A DNA stretch of 64,000 nt, taken from the NCBI GenBank assembly GCA_016699715.1, contig CP065007.1, forward strand, positions 2,418,001-2,482,000, in the 5' to 3' direction. Source of the stretch: Candidatus Competibacteraceae bacterium. Lineage in GTDB: Bacteria > Pseudomonadota > Gammaproteobacteria > Competibacterales > Competibacteraceae. The notes beneath the pieces are model-generated. The model was not told where the DNA came from. It made no database searches and was given only the letters and a program-made list of their open reading frames with translations. The position numbers and the translations under genes are program-made. Positions 17,701 through 29,946 of the stretch are shown in pieces. Numbering within the stretch: the stretch's first letter is position 1; the number at the start of each line of letters is the position of its first letter.

Positions 17701-19918
17701 ACCCGATAACTACTTCCTAGTGACCAACGCAGGCAAGCTCAAGCAGCAGTTAAGTGAAACCTTTGAGGAAATCGTCAGGCGCACCAGTTCTGCGGCGGCG
17801 GTAGCGGCCAATTCCAGCTCGCTGATCGCCGGTAGCCGGCTTTTCCAGGCTCGCTTTAATAGCGGCGACTGGACTGGTGAATTGCGGGCGCTGTCCGTTA
17901 ATCCGGACACTGGAGCGGTGGAGGCCAATCCGACGACGGGAGCACCACTGGAGATCTGGACGGCTCAAGCTCAATTGAGAGGGCAGAACTTCAACACCGG
18001 CCGCCAAATCCTGACCATCAAACCTTCCACAAAGGCTGGCATTCCCTTCCGGTGGCCAAGTTCCATCCCGAGCGATCCCAACACGCAGACCGGTTCGACG
18101 GCGCTGGATCAAGCGCAAGTCGCCGCGCTGAAAGGCAGCGGCAACAACGGCGACGGTCAAGCGCGCCTTGATTATCTGCGCGGCGATGCGACTAACGAAG
18201 ATCCGGCGGGCAAGCAATATCGCAAGCGGGCTGATGGCACCATTCGCAATGTGCTGGGGGATATCGTCAACTCCAGCCCGTTCTACGTGGCTGCCCCGTC
18301 CGCCGGCTATTCTTTTGGGGACTACCAGACCTTTTCCAACACGTATCAGAACCGCCGGCCCATGGTGTACATCGGGGCCAACGACGGCATGCTGCACGGC
18401 TTTGACGCCAACTCCGGGCAGGAAGTATTTGCCTATGTGCCCAGCGCGATCTTTAACAAGCTGAGCGCCCTAACGGAGCTGACGTATAAAAACTTGCACC
18501 AGTTCTATGTGGATGCTTCACCGACCGTAATCGACGTGCAGTTCAGCGACGGGAACTGGCATACGGTGCTGGTCGGCGGGTTGCGCAGCGGCGGTGTTAG
18601 CTATTTCGCCTTGGACGTCACTGCGGCGGGTACCGTCAACAGCAGTGGTACGGTAACGAATGCCGGTTCGCTGACCGAAACTAATGCCGCCAGCGTGGTG
18701 TTGTGGGAATTCGCGGATGATGATTTGGGGTTGTCCTTCAGCCAACCTTCGCTGGCGCGGCGAAGTGACGGTGACGATAATGCAGATAACAATCCCTGGA
18801 TCGCGGTGTTCGGTAATGGCTACAACAGCAATAACGCGGGCAAAACGCCAACCACTACCGCTGTCCTCTATGTGGTGAACGTCCAAACCGGGGCGATTAT
18901 TAGGAAGATCGATGTGGGTGAGGGGAAAGGGCTATCCACGCCCAGCGTCGTTGATAGCGACGGCGACGATACGGCCGACTTTATCTATGCGGGCGACTTG
19001 GAAGGTAACCTGTGGCGGTTCGATATCCGCGACCCCACTCCCAGCAATTGGACCTATACCAAACTATTTGTCGCTAGGGACGCCAACGGTAACCCACAGC
19101 CGATCACGGCTGCTCCTCAAGTGACGCGGCAGCCCACCTTAGCCACGGATCTGAAAACGTCCTTGATGGTGGTGTTCGGCACGGGGCGTTACTTGGGCAC
19201 CACCGACGTGCTCAATACCGACCAACAGACGTTTTATGGCGTTTGGGACGATGTGGACGGCAGTGCGTGTGCGGCGGGCTCCACCACGGCTTGTTTTACT
19301 CGCGCCGACTTGCAAGCACAGGTTTATTGTCCGGGGAATCCGGTCGATCCGACCTGTCAGGTGGTGGATTCCAATAATACCACCGTGACTTCCGCGGGCA
19401 CTCTCAGCGACAGCAGCGGTAGAAACTTTCGAGTAACCAGCGCCATATGCGTGGAATACAGCGCTGATTCCAATGCCAAACTGTGCGGCGATCCAGCAAA
19501 GGCCCAACGGCGCGGCTGGTATCTTGACCTGAAGCTGGCGGGCGAGCGGGTGGTTGGCGATCCGCTGATTATCGGCAGCCGCGTGGCATTCACCAGCATT
19601 CTGCCGGATGCCGATCCCTGCCAGTACGGCGGTAATAGCTGGCTGAATATATTGAACGCAGTAAGCGGGCAACGGGTTACGACAACTTTCCTGGGCGTGG
19701 GCAGCAATGCGAGTACGCCCGTCACCGAATCGAGTACCGGCTTTGCTCCGAGCAGCGTGGGCATCGTGGGTATCGCGTCGGCGCCGAACGTGATGAGAGC
19801 ACCGGATCAGCAGAAATCCATCCTCTATGTCAGTACTTCGGGAGGTACGGTGGAGAATTACGCGATCGTGGACACCGAGATTGGCCGGCAATCTTGGCGG
19901 CAACTGGAGTTTCAATAA
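14720..19918 (+). CDS. pilY1: Pilus tip adhesin PilY1 with an inserted PA14-like domain
   Basis: 1732 aa, long for PilY1. A signal peptide ends near 'PQAHA' (residue 31). An N-terminal PilY1-specific region (about 35-310) with 'DLNQDGQID' is followed at about 325-425 by a PA14-like lectin module ('[16 protein letters not shown]', '[12 protein letters not shown]'). A long central region comes next. The C-terminal beta-propeller (about 1170-1560) carries '[14 protein letters not shown]' and an EF-hand-like calcium loop, residues 1412-1420 (DSDGDDTAD), as in Pseudomonas PilY1. PilY1 caps the pilus, regulates retraction and binds surfaces; the PA14 module suggests carbohydrate binding. The first half looks lower in G+C than the last third, suggesting domain exchange. 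AGGAGA precedes the ATG. Confidence 0.92.
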   Translation: MSNRRIASPWRWFGSLLAGLMLASFLPQAHAEEDISNLPLFLGGNGVPLAMLVMGRDHKLYYEAYNDASDLNQDGQIDVGYKPDLTQDNQPLNYFGYFDSYKCYSYNNNNGVFTPTVVTSSKKCSGAWSGDFLNYLTTSRVDALRRVLYGGYRSTDSATETILERSRIPQDAHSWGKEYVSISHDGYDIRDYTPLDLPAADTRHLFANTTLQNDTNQLPLLRVLTNSKYRIWEWVAIERPVAGDKCLDGGSGPICATAGGTLWEFVPDTILTLTQTVHKVTTRNSSTGNPYPTNSSQFDSLVLTNAITANLCGSRSVSTINGSGNPFDGVNGCNNDNYINVFTGQINIATAGTYTFSVDGDDAVDLQIDGTTVASWYGGHGNCNCNDHSGSISLSAGAHTLRFRHEENSGGDNYYLRWQRTVPTSARTDYTVRVKACVSGLLESECKGYPENAPTVYKPTGLLHDYGETDRMAFGLLTGSFKKHMSGGVLRKNVSSFKNEINANTGQFIVPASAGSIVDTISKMRIVGFQGSYAYNDGGCGVPMVASMQEGRCAMWGNPVAEMMYESMRYFAGKTGPLSAYDFTNEFSSFVTADKLNLPKPAWSDPYRSEANGGYPYCSRPFEVVIADLPSFDTDQLPGVDSNFGGGISSDIGTLNVASLGQTIWDNEEGGTKKIFIGQSGSTYDTAPTPKDVSSFGNIRGLAPEEPTRQGGYYAAALGYFGKTTGIRQISVAGLASAHIVKTDVFGVSLSSPLPTINIPMADGKVITVVPFAKSVGGSGINATKGQFQPTNTIVDFFIETIANTGTGNHDDDINEGRPYIKFRINYEDSEYGSDHDMDAIVTYTFTVDDSNQLIIDLSSDYEAGGILHHMGYVISGTTTDGVYLEVRDWNRLTTNTGSPSSDVDYFLDTPPGFQGTPPAPDSGSGTWNDGVALPTQSSRTFSPSSTLETSTASFIKHDPLWYAAKWGGFIENTDDANNLPDKQGEWDRDGDGKPDNYFLVTNAGKLKQQLSETFEEIVRRTSSAAAVAANSSSLIAGSRLFQARFNSGDWTGELRALSVNPDTGAVEANPTTGAPLEIWTAQAQLRGQNFNTGRQILTIKPSTKAGIPFRWPSSIPSDPNTQTGSTALDQAQVAALKGSGNNGDGQARLDYLRGDATNEDPAGKQYRKRADGTIRNVLGDIVNSSPFYVAAPSAGYSFGDYQTFSNTYQNRRPMVYIGANDGMLHGFDANSGQEVFAYVPSAIFNKLSALTELTYKNLHQFYVDASPTVIDVQFSDGNWHTVLVGGLRSGGVSYFALDVTAAGTVNSSGTVTNAGSLTETNAASVVLWEFADDDLGLSFSQPSLARRSDGDDNADNNPWIAVFGNGYNSNNAGKTPTTTAVLYVVNVQTGAIIRKIDVGEGKGLSTPSVVDSDGDDTADFIYAGDLEGNLWRFDIRDPTPSNWTYTKLFVARDANGNPQPITAAPQVTRQPTLATDLKTSLMVVFGTGRYLGTTDVLNTDQQTFYGVWDDVDGSACAAGSTTACFTRADLQAQVYCPGNPVDPTCQVVDSNNTTVTSAGTLSDSSGRNFRVTSAICVEYSADSNAKLCGDPAKAQRRGWYLDLKLAGERVVGDPLIIGSRVAFTSILPDADPCQYGGNSWLNILNAVSGQRVTTTFLGVGSNASTPVTESSTGFAPSSVGIVGIASAPNVMRAPDQQKSILYVSTSGGTVENYAIVDTEIGRQSWRQLEFQ

Positions 19919-19970
19919 TGAAAGCGGCTGAAAGATGGACTATGGCGCTCCCATACCGGTTATGGAATCT

Positions 19971-19992
19971 CCCCTCCTTGGATAAGGAGGGG
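19971..19992. repeat. Palindromic repeat in the pilY1-pilE spacer
   Basis: CCCCTCCTT/AAGGAGGGG around GGAT, followed by a second small GGCGC/GCGCC hairpin. It looks like a dispersed intergenic repeat inserted between pilY1 and pilE. It may fold in the mRNA and lower pilE translation. Confidence 0.55.
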
Positions 19993-20058
19993 TGGCGCGC
20001 AGCGCCGGGGTGGTTCGAAACGGGTATTCCACCCGTCAAACAGGATCGCTATGGGACG

Positions 20059-20526
20059 ATGTGGCGGCGCGTCCGAGGAGAAGGTGGCTTCTCCCTGCTC
20101 GAACTGATGATCGTGGTGGCGGTGATTGGCATTCTGGCCGCCATCGCTTATCCCTCTTATCAAGACAGCGTGCGGAAATCGCGGCGAGCGGACGCCAAGA
20201 GTGTGCTGTTGAATGCGGCCCAGTGGATGGAGCGGTTTTACACGGAGAATAACCGCTACCATCAGAATCGGGCTGGCACGGCAGTGGCGTTACCTGTAGG
20301 GTTGACGCAAGCCCCGATTGAGGGAGGGACCAAGTATTACAATATCAGCCTGACCGACTGCGCCGGTGCTGCTGCGGTCACCGCCAATACCTTTACCCTT
20401 TCCGCAGTTCGGATCGCGGGCACTGCCCAAGCCAACGACCGATGCGGTACCTTAACCCTGACCAACACCGGGGTTAGAGGTGTTTGCGTCGCAGCGCCAC
20501 CGACAGCGGATGAATGCTGGCGCTGA
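20059..20526 (+). CDS. pilE: Type IV pilin PilE-like minor pilin
   Basis: 155 aa from ATG 20059, giving a 10-residue leader [10 protein letters not shown] and then '[40 protein letters not shown]', a textbook prepilin with cleavage at G/F and E5. Four C-terminal-half cysteines ('TDCAGA', 'NDRCGT', 'GVCVAA', 'DECW') allow the usual disulfide loops. The frame stays open back to ATG 19918 (touching the pilY1 stop), but that start would give a leader of about 57 residues across a palindromic repeat, so I prefer the short one. No clear Shine-Dalgarno sequence separates the two choices. Confidence 0.85.
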   Translation: MWRRVRGEGGFSLLELMIVVAVIGILAAIAYPSYQDSVRKSRRADAKSVLLNAAQWMERFYTENNRYHQNRAGTAVALPVGLTQAPIEGGTKYYNISLTDCAGAAAVTANTFTLSAVRIAGTAQANDRCGTLTLTNTGVRGVCVAAPPTADECWR

Positions 20527-20539
20527 ACCTTGCAAGGCT

Positions 20540-20570
20540 CACAAAGGCCGGCGCAATGCCGGCCTTTGTG
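20540..20570. terminator. Bidirectional terminator between pilE and the PAS-GGDEF gene
   Basis: Perfect 13-bp stem CACAAAGGCCGGC/GCCGGCCTTTGTG around GCAAT, between two convergent genes. It lies 14 bases after the pilE stop and 3 before the end of the minus-strand gene. A/T-rich flanks on both sides support two-way termination. Confidence 0.75.
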
Positions 20571-20572
20571 AT

Positions 20573-22399
20573 TTAAAGCACGCTAACCTCATCCCCACTC
20601 ACCCGGTCGCGGCCCTGGCGTTTACTGAGGTACATCCACTCATCCACTCGCTTCAACCATTGATTCAGTGTCTCCTCCGGCCGATAAGCGGCCACCCCAA
20701 AGCTGGCGGTGACCGGCCTGCCGCCGGGGTTGGGCAACTCATGCAGGGCGGCGCGCAGAGTTTCGGCCAGCGCCACGGCGTCCGTTCCCGTTGTCTCCGG
20801 GGCCAGGATCAGAAACTCCTCGCCGCCCCAGCGGGCGAGCACGTCGCTGCGGCGCAGCCGCCCCCGCACCTGTGCCGTTACCGCTTGCAGCACCCGGTCG
20901 CCCTGCTCGTGGCCGAAGGTATCGTTGATCCGTTTGAAATGATCGAGATCGCACATGATCAGCGCCAGTGACCGATTGTGACGGCGGGCGCGTTCGACCT
21001 CCGATTCCAGCTCCGTGAGCAGGTAGCGGCGGTTGAACGCGCCGGTGAGCGGGTCGGTGGTGGCCAGCCGGCGCAGTTCGGTTTCCATCGCCCGCTGTTC
21101 GGTGACGTCGCGGCCGATCCCTTGAATTTCGATCAGGGCGTTGTCGTCATCGAGGACGGCGTGGTTGTGCCACTGCACCCAGCGGTGCGCACCGTCAGCG
21201 CGTACCACCTGATGTTGCGGGCGATTGCTGGGATGCGCGGCGTTGCAGCTGAGCACCTGGGCCAGCGCGTCGGCCCGGTCGGTGTCGAGGATCAAGGGGG
21301 CAATGTTGGTGCCTAGCAAGTCTTCCGGCGCAAGGCCAAAATAGCGGCAGTAGGCGGTATTGACAAAGGTGAGGGTGCCGTCCGGCAGGCAGCGGTACAC
21401 CAGATCGGTTTGTCCTTCGACGATGGCCCGGTAGCGCGCTTCGCTGAGCTTGAGCAGCTCCTCGGCCTGTTTGCGCTCGGTGATGTCGAGCACGGTGAAG
21501 GTGACACCCTGGGCCAGATCCGTGGCATCCAGCGGGGTGGAGCTGAGGATGATGTCGATGATGGTGCCGTCCTGGCGGCGCCAGCGAACCTCGACGGCGC
21601 CGGTGCCCTGTTCGGCGATCTGCTGGTATTTCTCCCGGCCGACCCACTGGTAGTCCGCGTCGCTGAAGTAGAGCAGGCGGGCGCTGTGGCCGATCAAGTC
21701 CTCGCGAGCATATCCCGTGAGGCGGCACAGGGTGTCGTTGGCTTCCAGAACGATGCGGTTGCGGACCATGCCGATGCCGACCGGCGCGGCGCGCAGGATG
21801 CTTTGCAGCCGGGTTTCGCTCGCTTGCAAGGCGGTTTCCAACTGGTAGTGCGCGGTGATGTCCGTCGCCGCGACGCGGCACAGCCGCTCGCCCTCGATCT
21901 TTAGACCCACGCCCGCCAGGGACAGGTGACGGGGCGGCAATCTTTCCAGGTCCAGGCTCACCTCGCCGGATTCCTTGGACGTTCCCGCCAGCGTCCGGTC
22001 CATAAAGGCGTTAAACGCGGGCCGGGTTTCCGTCGAGACGAACTGCCCGAACCGCCGGCCGATCAGGCGGGCACGTTCCTCGCCGAGCAGCGCCGCGCCG
22101 GTCAGATTGAGTTCCCGGATGGTCCCGTCGCCGCTCAACGTGAAGTAACCGACCGGCGCGAAATCATAGAGATCGACGTAGCGTTCCAGGCTGTGTTCGA
22201 GTTGAGTACGCGCCCGCGCCAGTTCCTCGTTCTGCATTTCCAGTTCGATCTGGTGGACTTGCAGTTCGTGGACCAGCCGCCGGTTCTCCGCGTCGGTCGG
22301 GAGAGGTCCGGACCGGGCGCTTTGCCGCTGCCACTGTTCCTCCGCTCGACGATGCAATTCGGCGGCCGCCGCTGAGGGAAGATCTTTTTTCTCGGTCAT
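20573..22399 (-). CDS. PAS-PAS-PAS-GGDEF diguanylate cyclase
   Basis: 608 aa, apparently cytoplasmic (no membrane spans). An N-terminal coiled coil (about 35-75) is followed by three PAS domains (about 75-190, 195-315, 320-440; markers 'APVGYFTLSGDG', 'APVGIGMVRNRIV', 'TDLVYRCLPDGTL') and a C-terminal GGDEF domain (about 445-600). The active-site motif is GGEEF ('RWGGEEFLI'), preceded by 'DLDHFKRINDTFGHEQGD', so c-di-GMP synthesis is expected. No RxxD inhibitory site is seen at the usual spot. It starts 3 bases after the CheB-CheR fusion, so the two form an operon. Confidence 0.9.
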   Translation of the reverse strand: MTEKKDLPSAAAAELHRRAEEQWQRQSARSGPLPTDAENRRLVHELQVHQIELEMQNEELARARTQLEHSLERYVDLYDFAPVGYFTLSGDGTIRELNLTGAALLGEERARLIGRRFGQFVSTETRPAFNAFMDRTLAGTSKESGEVSLDLERLPPRHLSLAGVGLKIEGERLCRVAATDITAHYQLETALQASETRLQSILRAAPVGIGMVRNRIVLEANDTLCRLTGYAREDLIGHSARLLYFSDADYQWVGREKYQQIAEQGTGAVEVRWRRQDGTIIDIILSSTPLDATDLAQGVTFTVLDITERKQAEELLKLSEARYRAIVEGQTDLVYRCLPDGTLTFVNTAYCRYFGLAPEDLLGTNIAPLILDTDRADALAQVLSCNAAHPSNRPQHQVVRADGAHRWVQWHNHAVLDDDNALIEIQGIGRDVTEQRAMETELRRLATTDPLTGAFNRRYLLTELESEVERARRHNRSLALIMCDLDHFKRINDTFGHEQGDRVLQAVTAQVRGRLRRSDVLARWGGEEFLILAPETTGTDAVALAETLRAALHELPNPGGRPVTASFGVAAYRPEETLNQWLKRVDEWMYLSKRQGRDRVSGDEVSVL

Positions 22400-22402
22400 C
22401 GC

Positions 22403-25030
22403 TCAATCTTGCTCGGTGGGTTTGGAACCGGTCCCCAGCGCCGCCAATTGCTCGCGCGCCTGACGCAATTTCATCTCCAGCGTTTTCGGCCAGCTAATGT
22501 CCATCAAGGTGACCACGACCCCGTCGATCCGATTGTCCACGGTGCGGTAGGGCATGATGCGCAGGTTGAACCAGCGCCCATCCTGGGTGGTCACCGCCTT
22601 CTCCACGAAGATCAGAGTCCGCAGCACCTCCGCCACGTCCGCCTCCAGCGCCGGATAAAGCAGGTCGGAGGCGATGTCGGTGATCGGTCGGCCCACGTCG
22701 CCGGGGATCAGCTTGATCAGCTTGGACGCCTGAATGGTGAAGCGCCGCACGTTCAGCGCGCTGTCCAGAAACAGCGTGGCGATATCGGTGCTGTTCAGCA
22801 GGTTTTTCATGTCGTCGTTGGTACGGGTCAGATCGTTCACCTTGGCTTGCAGTTCGGCGTTGACCGTCTGCAATTCTTCGTTCAACGACTGCATTTCTTC
22901 CTTGGAGGTGGTGAGTTCCTCATTGGTGGATTGCAGCTCCTCGTTGGTGGATTGCAGCTCCTCGTTGGCGGATTTGAGTTCCTCCTGCGAGGTTTGCATC
23001 TCCTCGTGCAGGATCGTCAATTCCTGGCGTAATTTTTGACGCTCTTCCTCCAGTTGGTCCTTGGAGATGCTGGCGGCGGCTTGGCCGGTTTGGCCGCGCT
23101 TTTTAGCGGTTGGCGGCGGCGCGTCGGCGAAAACCACCATCAGCAGCCCGCGCAGCGCCGCCGGTTCGTCCAGCACCTGGACGGTGAGATCCACGCTTTG
23201 ATAGTCGCCGTTGGTCTTGACCCGCAGACCGCGCTGGGTCACGGCCCCGGCCGGTTGCTGGCGCAGGGCTTGCTGGCAGCTGGGCAACAGGCGCTCGCGC
23301 AAGCCCTCGCGGGCCATGGCGAAGAGATTCCAGTTGACCTGGCCGGCGGCCGGTTCCAGGTACTTGCCGGTGCGGCCGCTGATGTACAGGATATTGCCCT
23401 GACTATCGATCAGTACCGCCGCCGGGGCAAAGCGTTGCAGCAACACCTGATCGGCCTGCATTTGCAGGCTGGCCGGCGCCGGGGCCGGGGCCGGGCGGCT
23501 TTCCGTCGAAAAGCTCTCGCCGGCCGCGACCGGAGTGAACCAGATCGGCATATTCACCGACCGCGCCCGCGCGGTGTGCGCTTCGCGCTGGTAGAAGCGC
23601 CACTTGCCTTCCAGTGGAACAAACAGATCGGATGGGTTGCCGACGGTTTCGGCGGACCCCAGAAACAGCACGCCGCCCGGATTCAGGCTGTAGTGAAACA
23701 GGGTCAGCAGTTTTTTCTGTAACTCCGGGCTCAGATAGATCAGCAGGTTGCGGCACAGCAGCAGATCCAGCTTGGTGAAGGGCGGGTCCTGAATGAGGTT
23801 TTGCGGCGCGAAGGTCACCAGTTCCCGCACCTCCTTGCCGATCCGGTAGCCCCCGTGTTCCTCATGAACGAAAAACTGCCGCAATTGCTCCGGCGTGACA
23901 TCGGCGCTGACGTTCTCCGGATAGAGACCCTGACGGGCCTTGGCGATGGCCTCCGCGTCCAGGTCGGTGGCGAAGATTTGCAGGGTATAGGCTCTGGGCG
24001 GGCAAAGCCGCGCCAGCGTTTCCTTGAAGGCGATACCCAGCGAAAAGGCTTCCTCGCCGGTGGCGCAACCGGCCACCCACGCCCGCAGCACGCCGCCTTC
24101 GGGGTGCTGCTCCAGCAGCCGGGGGAGGATCGGGTCCCGTAGTTGCATCCAGGCCGGCGGATCGCGGAAGAAGCGGGTCACGCCGATCAACAGTTCCTTG
24201 AACAGCAGTTCCCGCTCCTGGGGGTTGTCCTGCAGGAAGCGGACATAATGGACGATTTTGTCCAGTTGATGCAGGCGCATGCGCCGCTCGATCCGGCGAT
24301 ACAGGGTGTTCTTTTTGTACAGGGAGAAGTCGTGGCCGCTGTGGGTCCGCAGCAGGATCACCACCTTATCCAGGCCGCTCTGGTCGCACGCCTCCAGCAC
24401 CGGTTCGGCGGGCGGCGCGGTGAGCGGAGAACCTTGCAGATAGGCGAGCAGGCGTTCGCACAGCGCCTCGACCGGTGCCACGATATCGGCCAGCCCGGCA
24501 TCGATGGCGCTGCGCGGCATGGCGTCGAATTTGGCCGTGGCCGGCTCCTGCACCAGGGCAACGCCGGCCATCTCCTTGATCGCCCGCAGACCCAGGGTGC
24601 CGTCGGAGCCCATGCCCGACAGGATGATGCCGACGCTGCGCTCCTTCTGGTCTTCCGCCAGCGAGCGGAAAAAGAAATCGATGGGCAGGCGCAGGCCGCG
24701 CGTGGCGCCCGGCTCAAACAGGTGCAGCGCCCCGCACAGCAGCGACAGATCCTTGTTGGGCGGAATGACGTAGACGCGATTCGGCCGGACCGGCTGCCGG
24801 TCCTTGATCTGCTCAACCACCATGGCGGTATGGCGCTGCAACAGTTCGGGCAGGATGCCCTTGTGGGTCGGGTCGAGGTGCTGGATGATTACGAAGGCCA
24901 GGCCGCTGTCCTTGGGCGCATGGTCGAGAAACAGCTCCAACGCCTCCAGCCCGCCGGCCGAGGCGCCGATGCCGACGATGGGGAACGCCTCTGCTGGAAG
25001 AGAGGCGGCGGTTTTGGTCGGTTTTTTCAT
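22403..25030 (-). CDS. CheB-CheR-PAS fusion (methylesterase/methyltransferase sensor protein)
   Basis: 875 aa, no membrane segments. CheB methylesterase domain (about 15-195): 'GIGASAGGLEAL' (Ser), 'IQHLDPTHKG' (His), 'GMGSDGTLG' (Asp). CheR domain (about 215-490): N-terminal helical part and SAM motif 'AGCATGEEAFSLGI'. A PAS-like segment (about 530-640) precedes a long coiled coil with repeated NEELQSTNEEL heptads (about 650-740). A C-terminal PAS (about 745-860) ends the protein. There is no receiver domain before CheB, so it is not regulated like classical phospho-CheB. Such fusions occur with hybrid kinases or cyclases; here the partner is the PAS-GGDEF protein. AAGGGG precedes the ATG. 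Confidence 0.92.
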   Translation of the reverse strand: MKKPTKTAASLPAEAFPIVGIGASAGGLEALELFLDHAPKDSGLAFVIIQHLDPTHKGILPELLQRHTAMVVEQIKDRQPVRPNRVYVIPPNKDLSLLCGALHLFEPGATRGLRLPIDFFFRSLAEDQKERSVGIILSGMGSDGTLGLRAIKEMAGVALVQEPATAKFDAMPRSAIDAGLADIVAPVEALCERLLAYLQGSPLTAPPAEPVLEACDQSGLDKVVILLRTHSGHDFSLYKKNTLYRRIERRMRLHQLDKIVHYVRFLQDNPQERELLFKELLIGVTRFFRDPPAWMQLRDPILPRLLEQHPEGGVLRAWVAGCATGEEAFSLGIAFKETLARLCPPRAYTLQIFATDLDAEAIAKARQGLYPENVSADVTPEQLRQFFVHEEHGGYRIGKEVRELVTFAPQNLIQDPPFTKLDLLLCRNLLIYLSPELQKKLLTLFHYSLNPGGVLFLGSAETVGNPSDLFVPLEGKWRFYQREAHTARARSVNMPIWFTPVAAGESFSTESRPAPAPAPASLQMQADQVLLQRFAPAAVLIDSQGNILYISGRTGKYLEPAAGQVNWNLFAMAREGLRERLLPSCQQALRQQPAGAVTQRGLRVKTNGDYQSVDLTVQVLDEPAALRGLLMVVFADAPPPTAKKRGQTGQAAASISKDQLEEERQKLRQELTILHEEMQTSQEELKSANEELQSTNEELQSTNEELTTSKEEMQSLNEELQTVNAELQAKVNDLTRTNDDMKNLLNSTDIATLFLDSALNVRRFTIQASKLIKLIPGDVGRPITDIASDLLYPALEADVAEVLRTLIFVEKAVTTQDGRWFNLRIMPYRTVDNRIDGVVVTLMDISWPKTLEMKLRQAREQLAALGTGSKPTEQD

Positions 25031-25184
25031 GACGGGGAATCCCCTTAAAATTCCCCACCATCATAACAGTAATAGCAAGGGGCTTATCGGTGCTTGCCGC
25101 CAGCCGCGACATCCGCCGCCCATCCCCGTATAATTCCCGACTTCTTCTCTCGGCTATTCAGCGGCCCGCGCCGCCCGGACTGTG

Positions 25185-27431
<2,247 letters not shown>

Positions 27432-27472
27432 TGGATTGACGCATAAATTCTGATGGGTAGTAGAACGCCTGG

Positions 27473-27550
27473 CTCCCACGCTGGAGCGTGGGAGCACGTC
27501 CAGACGCTCCATCGTCGCGATTCAGCATTCCCACGCTGGAGCGTGAGAAT
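27473..27550. repeat. Pair of palindromic repeats downstream of ygiQ
   Basis: Two related palindromes: CTCCCACGCT/AGCGTGGGAG at 27473-27494 and ATTCCCACGCT/AGCGTGAGAAT at 27527-27550, 32 bases apart. They resemble REP-type intergenic repeats and lie between the ygiQ stop and the riboswitch. They could end the ygiQ transcript. Confidence 0.65.
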
Positions 27551-27635
27551 GAGAACCGGTCGGTTGAAGCACTAGCCGCGTCTGGCTGGACGTCAATTTG
27601 CCGCGATTCCCTCACAACGTTAAGCTATGGACAGG

Positions 27636-27806
27636 ACGGTTCCCCCTCGGGGGATTAATAGGGAACGCGGACGCACCGGCGTAGCCGGGCGCAGCCGCGG
27701 CTGTTCCCGCAACTGTGAGCGGCAAGCCAGCGTTCAAGCAAGGCCACTGGGCAACTGGGAAGGCCGAACGCCCGGCGACGACCCGCCAGCCAGGAGACCT
27801 GCCGTC
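27636..27806 (+). promoter_or_regulatory. Cobalamin riboswitch (AdoCbl type)
   Basis: The conserved pieces occur in order: AATAGGGAA at 27657-27665, CCCGCAACTGTGAGCGG near 27705-27721, and the B12 box GCCAGGAGACC at 27788-27798. It precedes btuB by about 235 bases. Binding adenosylcobalamin would turn off expression of the B12 uptake genes, by sequestering the ribosome-binding site or by termination. The expression platform was not resolved by eye. Confidence 0.9.
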
Positions 27807-28040
27807 TCAGTATCGCCTGGCCGCCGAACGGGTTTTTTCGGCGGGACGGTCCACCGTTTGGCGATGCGGGAAACCGAGCGTTCGCCGTGACGGCAGGCCC
27901 GGCGCCCTCGCCCGGCGGGGACGCCAACCCCCCTTTCTTTCGTCCTGGTTTCGCCAGGCGGCGAGCGCGCGTTTTCCAAGGGACGGCGAGCCGGCACAGC
28001 CGGTTCGAGCACAACCACCATCAGGAAACGCGTTCGCCCC

Positions 28041-29942
28041 ATGTTTCACCACAACGAGCACCACATTCCGACCCGCCGTCTGACTCCGCCGGCGGCGGCC
28101 CTCGCGCTGCTGGCCGCCACCAGCGCGGCGGCCCAACAAGAACTACCGGAGATGGTGGTCACCGCCACCCGGGTACCGATACCCGCCGAGCAGTCCGGCA
28201 GCGCCATCACCGTCATCACCGGCGAAGAGCTGGAGCAACGGCAGATCCGCGTGGTCGCCGACGCCCTGCGCGACGTGCCCGGCGTCACGGTCAGCCGCAG
28301 TGGCGGCGCCGGCGGCATCACTCAGGTCTATCTGCGCGGCGCCGAATCCAACCAAACCCTGGTGCTGATCGACGGCGTGGAAGTCAACAATCCCGACGGC
28401 GGCGCCTTCGACTTCAACAGCCTGCTGGATGTGGCGGTGGAGCGCATCGAAGTGCTGCGCGGCCCGCAAAGCGTGCTGTGGGGCAACTCCGCCATCGGCG
28501 GCGTCATCAACATCGTCACCCGCCGCGCCGAGCAGCCTGTCCAGGCCAGCGCCCGGCTCGAAGGCGGCAGCTTCTCAACCGGGCAGGCCAGCGCCAGTCT
28601 GGGTGCCAGCGGCGACAACTACGATGCCCTGCTCAGCGGTAGCTGGTTCAACACCGACGGTTGGTCGTCCGGCAGTGCCTGGCGCGGCAACAACGAGGAT
28701 GACGGCCTGCGCATCGGCACCCTGATGTTCAAGGGCAGCGTTCGGCCACACGACGATGTGGAACTCAGCCTGATCGATCGCTACACCGACAGTCGCAGCG
28801 ACTTCGATGCCTTCTTCGGTGGCGACATTCGACCAGTGGTGGACAGCGACGAGCGCGCCGACAACCGGCAGAACCTGCTGCGCCTGCAAGGCAAGTTCAG
28901 TCTGCTCGGCGGCGCCTGGGAACACCTGCTCGGGGCCGGTCGCTACGATCTGGACGGCAAGACCACCAGCGCCGGGATCGAGACCTTCGATAACCAGTCT
29001 CACTCCAATCAATTCGATTACCAGAGCAATTATTTTTTCACCACGTCCGATGCCGAACATACCCTGACCTTCCTGGTCAAGGACAAGGAAGACGTGGCGA
29101 GCAACACCTACTTCGCCAGTAATTCAATCCGCAACACCGGAGTCGGCCTGCACTACAGCCTGGGATTGAGCGAACAACTCTTCCTGACCGCTGGTTTTCG
29201 CCGCGACTTCAATGATCGCTTCGATGATTCCAATACCTACCGCTTGACCGCCGCCTATCTGTGGCCGGACATCGGCGGCCGACTGCACGCCAGCTACGGC
29301 AGCGCGGTCAAGAACCCGACCATGACCGAATTGTTCGGCTTCTCCGGCGATTTTCAGGGCAATCCCGACTTGCGGCCGGAAACGAGCCGTGGCTACGATT
29401 TGGGTTGGGAACAGGCGCTGTTCGACCGGCGGCTGCGGCTGGATCTGACCGGCTTCGACAACCGCATCGACGACATCATCGTCGGCGCCGGGCGGTCGGT
29501 GATCAACCTGCCGGGCGAGAGCAGCAGTCGCGGCATCGAACTCAGCGCCAGCGTCGATCTGAGCACCGATCTCAGCGCTACTCTGGCTTACACCTACACC
29601 GACGCCGAAGATCCGCAAGGTCAGGAATTGCCGCGCCGTCCGCGCAATCTGGCCAGCCTCAACCTGAACTACCGGGCTTTCGACAACCGCGCCGATTTCA
29701 ACCTGGCCATCCGTTACAGTGGTTCGGCCACCGATCTGGCCTACGACCCGGACACCTTCGTCAGTTTTCCGGTAACGCTGGATAGCTTCACCGTGGTCAA
29801 TCTGGCGGCACGCTACCGGGTGGACGACCGCTGGCAGGTGTTCGGACGGGTCGATAACCTGTTCAACGAGCAATACGAAGAGGTGTTCGGTTACGCCGGG
29901 ATCGAGCGTGGGGTCTATGTCGGCGCTCGCTATCAGTTCTGA
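28041..29942 (+). CDS. btuB: TonB-dependent vitamin B12 receptor
   Basis: 633-aa outer-membrane receptor. A signal peptide (ends near 'SAAAQQ') is followed by a TonB box-like 'EMVVTATRVP', the plug domain (about 45-160; 'DALRDVPGVTVSRSGG', 'VLIDGVEVNNPDGG', 'IEVLRGPQSVLWGNSAIGGVINIVT') and a beta-barrel ending in aromatic 'VGARYQF'. Its position after a cobalamin riboswitch and before B12 ABC transporter genes makes cobalamin the expected ligand. AGGAAA lies 13 bases upstream of the ATG. Confidence 0.94.
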   Translation: MFHHNEHHIPTRRLTPPAAALALLAATSAAAQQELPEMVVTATRVPIPAEQSGSAITVITGEELEQRQIRVVADALRDVPGVTVSRSGGAGGITQVYLRGAESNQTLVLIDGVEVNNPDGGAFDFNSLLDVAVERIEVLRGPQSVLWGNSAIGGVINIVTRRAEQPVQASARLEGGSFSTGQASASLGASGDNYDALLSGSWFNTDGWSSGSAWRGNNEDDGLRIGTLMFKGSVRPHDDVELSLIDRYTDSRSDFDAFFGGDIRPVVDSDERADNRQNLLRLQGKFSLLGGAWEHLLGAGRYDLDGKTTSAGIETFDNQSHSNQFDYQSNYFFTTSDAEHTLTFLVKDKEDVASNTYFASNSIRNTGVGLHYSLGLSEQLFLTAGFRRDFNDRFDDSNTYRLTAAYLWPDIGGRLHASYGSAVKNPTMTELFGFSGDFQGNPDLRPETSRGYDLGWEQALFDRRLRLDLTGFDNRIDDIIVGAGRSVINLPGESSSRGIELSASVDLSTDLSATLAYTYTDAEDPQGQELPRRPRNLASLNLNYRAFDNRADFNLAIRYSGSATDLAYDPDTFVSFPVTLDSFTVVNLAARYRVDDRWQVFGRVDNLFNEQYEEVFGYAGIERGVYVGARYQF

Positions 29943-29946
29943 GGGA

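Noticed and set aside
22915..22985. Direct repeats resembling a short CRISPR array
   Set aside because: They are in-frame heptads (NEELQSTNEEL) of the CheB-CheR coiled coil.
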